Source: CAZAPG01 sp964486935
GTDB taxonomy: Bacteria > Chloroflexota > Anaerolineae > 4572-78 > J111
Length of the DNA: 64,000 bases
Reading direction: 5' to 3'
NCBI GenBank assembly: GCA_964486935.1
Contig: CAZAPG010000020.1
Span: 41,459 to 105,458 of the forward strand
Position 1 is the first letter of the stretch, and the number at the start of each line of letters is the position of its first letter. Positions 59,205 through 64,000 of this stretch are shown in pieces. Below the pieces are notes generated by a model. It was given only the letters and a program-made list of their open reading frames with translations, had not been told where the DNA came from and searched no databases. The position numbers and the translations under genes are program-made.

Positions 59205-61064
59205 ATGAACAAGCTTGCGTTCAATAAGCAAGAGATTGAACAATCTATTCCTGTTCGTTTTGAGCAAGTTGTAAATCAGTATCCTGAGCAAATTGCCGTT
59301 AAAAGTGATGCCGTTGAGCTTACCTACAGCGCGTTGAACCGCCTTGCCAATCGGGTGGCGCAGGCCATTATCAACCGGTGCGGCGCAGGCTCGGAACCGG
59401 TTGTATTGTTGTTTGACCATGACGCGCTCATAACTGCCGCTATTCTTGGCGTTTTGAAAAGCGGCAAAGCCTACGTGGCTTTAGACCCGGCGTATCCCCC
59501 GGCCAAAAGCAGTTATATTCTGAAAGATTTGCAAACGCCGTTGCTCATTACCGATACCCGGCATTTTACCCTGGCAGGGCAGGCGGCTCGCGGAGCAATT
59601 CCGATACTCAACATTCAACAACTTGAGGCTGGTCTTTCGGACCAAAACCCTAACTTGCCGGTTGGCCCCCATGCATTGGCAGGAATTTTTTACACATCGG
59701 GGACAACCGGGCAACCCAAAGGCGTTCAGCGCAGCCATCAATTTATCCTTCACCGAATCTGGCTTGAAACCAAAGATTATCATATTGGCCCCACCGATAA
59801 CTTTTCTCTAATTCACGCCTTCAATTTTGGCGCATCCGTTACCGATATCTTTGATGCCCTTTTAAACGGCGCAACTTTGAGCCTCTACAACATTAAAGAA
59901 AAAGGCATCAATCCCTTAATCCCCTGGCTCAAACAAGAGGAAATTACTTTCTTTCACTCCCCCTCGGCCCTCTTTAGGCAATTTATTGACAATTTGACAG
60001 AGAATGATTTTTTTCCAAAACTGCGACAGATTACGCCTTCGGGCAGATTGTTCAAAAAGGATGTGGAGCGAATCAGAAAACACATTCCCGCCGGGTGCGT
60101 TTTAATTCAACGGCTGGCCTCAACCGAAACCGGTATGATTACCCGCCTCCGCATTACCCGGCAAACCGAGCTAACCGGCAACGTGGCGCCGGTGGGTTAT
60201 GCGGTGGAAGATAAAGAGGTTTTTATTGTTGATGAGGCCGGTAATCCGCTTGGGTTCAATTGCGTTGGCGAGATTGCGGTTAAGAGCCGCTATCTTGTTT
60301 CAGGTTACTGGCGGCAACCGGAACTGACGCAAAAAACATTTCTATCAGACCCGGATGGCGGCGACAAAGTTGTTTATCGTCTGGGCGATTTGGGACGAAT
60401 GCGGCCAGATGGTTGTTTAGAGCTTGTCGGGCGCAAGGATTTTCAGGTAAAAATTAGAGGCTACCGGGTTGAGTTGGGAGAAGTTGAGGCGGCCCTGTTA
60501 AATCTGGAGCAGGTCAAAGAGGCTGCGGTCATAGCCCAGGCGCAGCCAGAGGGAGATAAGCGGCTGGTTGCTTATGTAGTTCCGGCGGGCGCGTCAAAAT
60601 TAACCGCCAGCAGCTTGCGGAGCGCCCTGGTTGAAAAACTGCCCGACTATATGATTCCGGCGCTGTTTGTAACCTTAGATAGACTCCCCTTAACAGACCG
60701 CAACAAACTCGACCGGAACGCGCTGCCAGACCCCGGCCAGTCTCGGCCGGAGTTGGATGCGCTATTTGTCGCCCCGCAAACGCCCACCGAGCAGGCGCTG
60801 GCCCAAATATGGTCTCAGGCGCTAAACATTGAGCCGGTGGGCGTTAATGATAACTTCTTTGACCTGGGGGGGCAATCTCTGCTGGCGGTTCAAATTATCT
60901 CAAAAATTCGGGCCGCTTTTCAGATAGAGTTAAATTTGCGGACCCTTTTCGACAACCCGACGATCGCCACATTTGCCAGAGTTGTTGAGCAAGCCAAAGT
61001 TACAAGTGGTCAACAGCAAAAAGAAAACCTTGAGCGCGGGCTGCGGCTGCTTGGAGCTATTTAA
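59205..61064 (+). CDS. Stand-alone NRPS-like adenylation-thiolation didomain
   Basis: A 619-residue protein with an adenylation domain (1-510) and a carrier domain (about 530-600). Core motifs: A3 FYTSGTTGQPKGV, A5 STETGM, A7 YRLGDLGRMRPDG, A8 GRKDFQVKIRGYRVELGEVE and A10 PLTDRNKLDRNALP with the catalytic Lys. The carrier has DNFFDLGGQSLLAVQ with the phosphopantetheine Ser. There is no condensation or thioesterase domain. In A4 the usual FDAS is FGAS, with Gly209 in place of the Asp that binds the alpha-amino group, which points to a substrate other than a normal alpha-amino acid. It loads an unknown acid onto its own carrier, presumably for the adjacent acyl- and glycosyltransferases. Confidence 0.88.
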   Translation: MNKLAFNKQEIEQSIPVRFEQVVNQYPEQIAVKSDAVELTYSALNRLANRVAQAIINRCGAGSEPVVLLFDHDALITAAILGVLKSGKAYVALDPAYPPAKSSYILKDLQTPLLITDTRHFTLAGQAARGAIPILNIQQLEAGLSDQNPNLPVGPHALAGIFYTSGTTGQPKGVQRSHQFILHRIWLETKDYHIGPTDNFSLIHAFNFGASVTDIFDALLNGATLSLYNIKEKGINPLIPWLKQEEITFFHSPSALFRQFIDNLTENDFFPKLRQITPSGRLFKKDVERIRKHIPAGCVLIQRLASTETGMITRLRITRQTELTGNVAPVGYAVEDKEVFIVDEAGNPLGFNCVGEIAVKSRYLVSGYWRQPELTQKTFLSDPDGGDKVVYRLGDLGRMRPDGCLELVGRKDFQVKIRGYRVELGEVEAALLNLEQVKEAAVIAQAQPEGDKRLVAYVVPAGASKLTASSLRSALVEKLPDYMIPALFVTLDRLPLTDRNKLDRNALPDPGQSRPELDALFVAPQTPTEQALAQIWSQALNIEPVGVNDNFFDLGGQSLLAVQIISKIRAAFQIELNLRTLFDNPTIATFARVVEQAKVTSGQQQKENLERGLRLLGAI

Positions 61065-61108
61065 GCCTGCCCTGAACCCTGAAAAAGCCTACAGTTGGAT
61101 AATATTTT

Positions 61109-62164
61109 ATGCCGCCAGATAATAAACTAAAACCTTTGCGAGTTGGGGTGGTTTACTGGAGTCCCGGCGACGGGCTTGGCTCCCAAACCTGTGGTATCCT
61201 GAATAATTTGGGGCATGAAGCTGTTGATTTTCTTTACAATGCCAAATTGCCCCAAAATCTGGATATCATTTTTATGTCTGGCCCTTTCGGCAGCATGGTT
61301 CCTGTTGCCAATCAGTTATTGGCCTTACCCCCCGCCGAGCGCCCGGCCTTTATTTGGTGGCTAACCGAACAATTCCCGAATCCCGCTTTACCGCAGTGGC
61401 TGCTCCATTGGGGCGGTTTTTTGCGCTCACGGGCAGAGCGGTTAGCCTTTTATGAACAGGATAATGAAAAGTGGCAGCCCAACCCCTATTTGCGCTGGCT
61501 AACCACAAAAGCGCATCGTTTTAGGTACTACGGTGATCTGTGCTGGTTGCAGCGAGAGGGTATTTTATCGGCGGTTATTACAGGCTCCCCCTGGCGGGCC
61601 GATTATTTAAGGGCCAGAGGTTTTGACCCTTATGTTCCGCCGAATCCCAGTTACCGGCCCGATTGGGGGGCAGACCTAAACCTTGAGCGAGACATCCCCG
61701 TATTATGGCTGGGTAAAATAGCCACCAGACGCCGGGGGCGACTCTTAGGGCGAATACGGCGAGAATTACAGGCTCGCGGGGTTGAGATGATGGTGGTGGA
61801 TGGGGTCGAAAACCCCTATATCTTTGGCAGCGAACGCACCCGGTTACTCAACCGCACCAAAATAGTTTTGAATCTGTTGCGGGCAGATTGGGACAATAAC
61901 GCAGCGCGTTACGCTCTGGCCGCCCAAAACAGATGTTTGCTGGTTACAGAGCCTACACTCCCGCACACTTCATTTCAGCCCGGCGTGCATATTGTCCAGG
62001 CGCCAATAGAGCAAATGGCCGAGACTATTTGCTATTATCTATTGCGCGAGGACGAAAGGCAGCAAATTGCAGAAAGAGCTTATCAATTGATTAAAGAAAA
62101 CTCCAGAGAAGAAATTGTTGGCCGGTTACTCCGGCAGGTAGCGCTGAGGCGACAAAATGGGTAA
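61109..62164 (+). CDS. Glycosyltransferase-like protein, CgeB type
   Basis: A 351-residue protein with a two-Rossmann GT-B-like layout. The N-terminal half has RVGVVYWSPGDGLGSQTCGI and an HxWWLTEQFP-like segment (FIWWLTEQFPN); the C-terminal half has IPVLWLGKIATRRRGRLLGRI, SERTRLLNRTKIVLNLLR and ARYALAAQNRCLLVTEP, as in the spore-protein CgeB/YkvP glycosyltransferase-1-like domain. Donor and acceptor are unknown. It lies 44 bases after the adenylation gene and is followed by a NeuD-like acyltransferase. Confidence 0.72.
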   Translation: MPPDNKLKPLRVGVVYWSPGDGLGSQTCGILNNLGHEAVDFLYNAKLPQNLDIIFMSGPFGSMVPVANQLLALPPAERPAFIWWLTEQFPNPALPQWLLHWGGFLRSRAERLAFYEQDNEKWQPNPYLRWLTTKAHRFRYYGDLCWLQREGILSAVITGSPWRADYLRARGFDPYVPPNPSYRPDWGADLNLERDIPVLWLGKIATRRRGRLLGRIRRELQARGVEMMVVDGVENPYIFGSERTRLLNRTKIVLNLLRADWDNNAARYALAAQNRCLLVTEPTLPHTSFQPGVHIVQAPIEQMAETICYYLLREDERQQIAERAYQLIKENSREEIVGRLLRQVALRRQNG

Positions 62165-62206
62165 CATAATCGGACAAAATCGTGTAGCTGAAAGGAGCCA
62201 TCCGGG

Positions 62207-62869
62207 TTGAAAAAGGTTATTTTATACGGAAATGGTTCGGTGGCAACGGCTACTTACCTGCTGATTACCCACGATTCCCCCTATGAAGTTGTTGCCTTTA
62301 CCGTAGACCGGGAATATATCAAAGAAGATACTTTGCTTGACCTGCCGGTTGTTCCATTTGATGCGGTTGAAAGCATCTTTCCGCCCGATGAGTATGATAT
62401 GCATATTGCGGTTGGTCATGTGCGGGTCAACAGAATCCGGGCCGACAGGTATTATCGAGCCAAAGCGATGGGCTATCAACTGGTCAATTATATCAGCTCA
62501 AAAGCCCTCACCTGGCCGGGATTGGTAGTGGGCGACAACTGCAAAATAGGGCCAAATTGCACTATTAATCCTTTTGCCAGCCTGGGTAATGATGTCAGAA
62601 TAGGCAGCGGCAGTAATGTTGGCCATCATACGGTCATTAAAGATCACTGTTCATTGGCCTCAAACGTAACTATAGCCGGAAACGTAACCATAGAGCCATA
62701 CTGCCTGATTGGAGCAAACGCCACCATTAGAGATAGAGTTACAATTGCCAGAGAGTGCGTTATTGGGGCCGGGGCCGTAATTCTTGAGGATACCAAAGAA
62801 AGAGAAGTTTATCTGGGTAGACCCGCTGAATTATTGCCAATATCCAGCGACCGGTTGCCGCTTAGTTAA
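62207..62869 (+). CDS. NeuD/PglD-like O- or N-acyltransferase with left-handed beta helix
   Basis: A 220-residue sugar acyltransferase. Residues 1-85 are a Rossmann-like sugar-nucleotide domain (VILYGNGSVATATYLLI). From about 95 hexapeptide repeats build a left-handed beta helix: VVGDNCKIGPNCTINPFASLG, VRIGSGSNVGHHTVIKDHC, VTIAGNVTIEPYCLIGANATI. The start is TTG at 62207 behind AAAGGAG. Members of this family acetylate sialic-acid-like or amino-dideoxy sugars; here the donor could be the neighbouring carrier protein, which is only inference. Confidence 0.85.
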   Translation: MKKVILYGNGSVATATYLLITHDSPYEVVAFTVDREYIKEDTLLDLPVVPFDAVESIFPPDEYDMHIAVGHVRVNRIRADRYYRAKAMGYQLVNYISSKALTWPGLVVGDNCKIGPNCTINPFASLGNDVRIGSGSNVGHHTVIKDHCSLASNVTIAGNVTIEPYCLIGANATIRDRVTIARECVIGAGAVILEDTKEREVYLGRPAELLPISSDRLPLS

Positions 62870-62927
62870 ATAAATTATCAACTTTAACAAAATGCTCATA
62901 ACCCGAACAAACCAGAGCCAAACAGGA

Positions 62928-63019
62928 ACACGGAGATGCGCGGAGGTTTCACAGAGACACATAGAGATTTTTTTATTTTTCTCTGCGAATCTCTGTGTTT
63001 TCTCTGAGTAACTCCGTGT
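62928..63019. repeat. 92-bp imperfect inverted repeat of heptameric units
   Basis: The ends ACACGGAG (62928) and CTCCGTGT (63012) are complementary, and the arms pair imperfectly around a T-rich centre. The right arm is phased by 7: TCTCTGC at 62980, TCTCTGA at 63001. It fills the gap between the acyltransferase and the binding-protein gene. Confidence 0.75.
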
Positions 63020-63079
63020 AACATTTTCTTGTTCAATGGTCAAAACGTTGTTTGGGTAGATACTAACAAAGGGAAATGA

Positions 63080-64000
63080 ATGATGAAAAAAAGTAAAGAC
63101 CTGATTTTTATGGGATTGGCGCTGGTTCTGTTTTTGCTGGCAGCCTGTGGCCCGGCAGCAGGCGCAAATGATACGCCGACCCAGCCGGTTGCCGGGTCAT
63201 CCTCTACTGAAATCTCATTAGAAGAGGCCGCCAGGGCCGAAGGCGGCGAGTTAATGGTCTATACCTCCATGAATATTGATGACCTGGAACTGATTCTGGG
63301 CAGATTCAAAGAAACTTACCCTTTTGTCAGCACCGAATATTATCGGGCCAGCGGCAGCGATGTCATTCAGAAAGCTCTGACCGAGTCTCAAGCCGGCCAG
63401 CAATTTGCCGATGTTTTTGAAACCCAGACTTTTGAAATTTATCGCCTGCAAGAAGCCGGTTTGCTTCAGCCATTTGTTGCCCCTGAAAGTGAGGCTTACC
63501 CGGCTAACGCCAAAGACCCGGATGGTTTCTGGACGGTAGACCGCGTTAACACCGTGGTTATTGGCTACAATACCGAGCTGGTAGACCCGGCAGATATCCC
63601 TACTGGCTGGGAGGACTTACTGGACCCCAAATGGAAGGGATTGATGGGCGTTGAAGCCAGCGATGTGGAATTAATGGCCAATATGGTCAGCGTTTGGGGC
63701 GAGGAGAAAACCTACTCTTTTTGGGAGGGAATTGCCGCCCAGGAGCCGGGCATTGTAGACGGGCATACTGAACTGGCCGAGCTACTGGTAGCCGGCGAAT
63801 TTGCCATCTCGCCCACCCTTTATGGGCACCGGGTTGAACAGCTAAAAAAGAACGACGCTCCCATAGAATGGGTTAAAAGCGACCCGGTGATTGCCTATAC
63901 CAACCTGTTGGCTATGGCCGCCAATGCCCCTCATCCGGCCACGGCCAAACTGTTTATCAACTGGCTGCTCTCCGAAGAAGGACAGATTGCCATTCGGGAT
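63080..64000 (+). CDS. ABC transporter substrate-binding lipoprotein, iron(III)/AfuA type (3' end outside window)
   Basis: The first 307 codons are visible and open to the window end. ATG 63080, followed by a second ATG at 63083, lies behind GGGAAA. The signal peptide ends in lipobox LLAAC (Cys about residue 24). The mature part has GGELMVYTSMNIDDLELILGRFKETYPF, SQAGQQFADVFETQTFEIYRLQEAGLL and WTVDRVNTVVIGYNTELV, the pattern of type II periplasmic binding proteins for ferric iron and related ligands (AfuA/FbpA/IdiA). A permease and ATPase would be expected downstream. The ligand cannot be fixed from sequence. Confidence 0.87.
   Translation, partial: MMKKSKDLIFMGLALVLFLLAACGPAAGANDTPTQPVAGSSSTEISLEEAARAEGGELMVYTSMNIDDLELILGRFKETYPFVSTEYYRASGSDVIQKALTESQAGQQFADVFETQTFEIYRLQEAGLLQPFVAPESEAYPANAKDPDGFWTVDRVNTVVIGYNTELVDPADIPTGWEDLLDPKWKGLMGVEASDVELMANMVSVWGEEKTYSFWEGIAAQEPGIVDGHTELAELLVAGEFAISPTLYGHRVEQLKKNDAPIEWVKSDPVIAYTNLLAMAANAPHPATAKLFINWLLSEEGQIAIRD

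Overview
The window looks like a chromosomal segment of a bacterium of the Chloroflexota, probably Anaerolineae-like. This is inferred, not proven, from a fused NuoCD, LexA boxes of the GAAC-N4-GTTC type, TadA/CpaF and GAF-kinase families, pentapeptide proteins with DxKW spacers, and many lipoproteins with threonine/proline-rich linkers. No rRNA, tRNA, CRISPR array or insertion sequence was seen.

Layout. 1-2.4 kb: the 3' part of a SNF2-family helicase followed by a UvrD-helicase remnant. 2.6-11.1 kb: a PH-domain protein, then minus-strand genes for a GAF/PAS histidine kinase, a solitary TadA/CpaF ATPase and two exported M1-type peptidases flanking a lipoprotein with an LPxSG-like C-terminus. 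11.2-29.6 kb: a complete 13-gene complex I operon (nuoA, B, CD, E, F-N), with a large GT39-like membrane protein gene inserted between nuoE and nuoF. 29.7-30.5 kb: STAS and receiver proteins. 30.5-34.4 kb: lexA, a second lexA paralogue that has lost its self-cleavage residues, an FtsK-like translocase and three small unknown genes. 34.6-43.6 kb: an acetyltransferase, a DCC-family gene with two in-frame TGA codons exactly at the two redox cysteines (a probable UxxU selenoprotein), an ECF sigma factor with a propeller-bearing anti-sigma candidate, and three surface lipoproteins. 43.6-47.6 kb: a small GTPase, a NUDIX hydrolase and a VIT/VWA protein. 47.7-55.7 kb: a TRAP transporter, an FAD-linked hydroxyacid dehydrogenase, 3-hydroxybutyrate dehydrogenase and acetoacetyl-CoA synthetase, which together suggest hydroxy-acid uptake and oxidation feeding the respiratory chain. 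55.7-64 kb: a membrane protein, AEC permease, SurE, then a methyltransferase, an adenylation-carrier didomain, a CgeB-like glycosyltransferase and a NeuD-like acyltransferase, and the start of an ABC substrate-binding protein.

Non-coding structure. Many intergenic gaps, especially inside the nuo operon, carry DNA arranged in strictly phased 7-bp units, often as inverted arms; one 77-bp array lies in frame inside the GT39-like gene. A second class of repeat is long palindromes: 33 bp at 22.67 kb, a nested element at 28.06 kb and an 82-bp near-perfect palindrome at 55.66 kb, the last two sharing outer arms.

Strongest leads: the TGA-x2-TGA thioredoxin-like gene with a hairpin placed like a bacterial SECIS, the cleavage-dead LexA paralogue with mirrored operators beside an FtsK-like cassette, and the phased heptamer and nested palindrome repeats.
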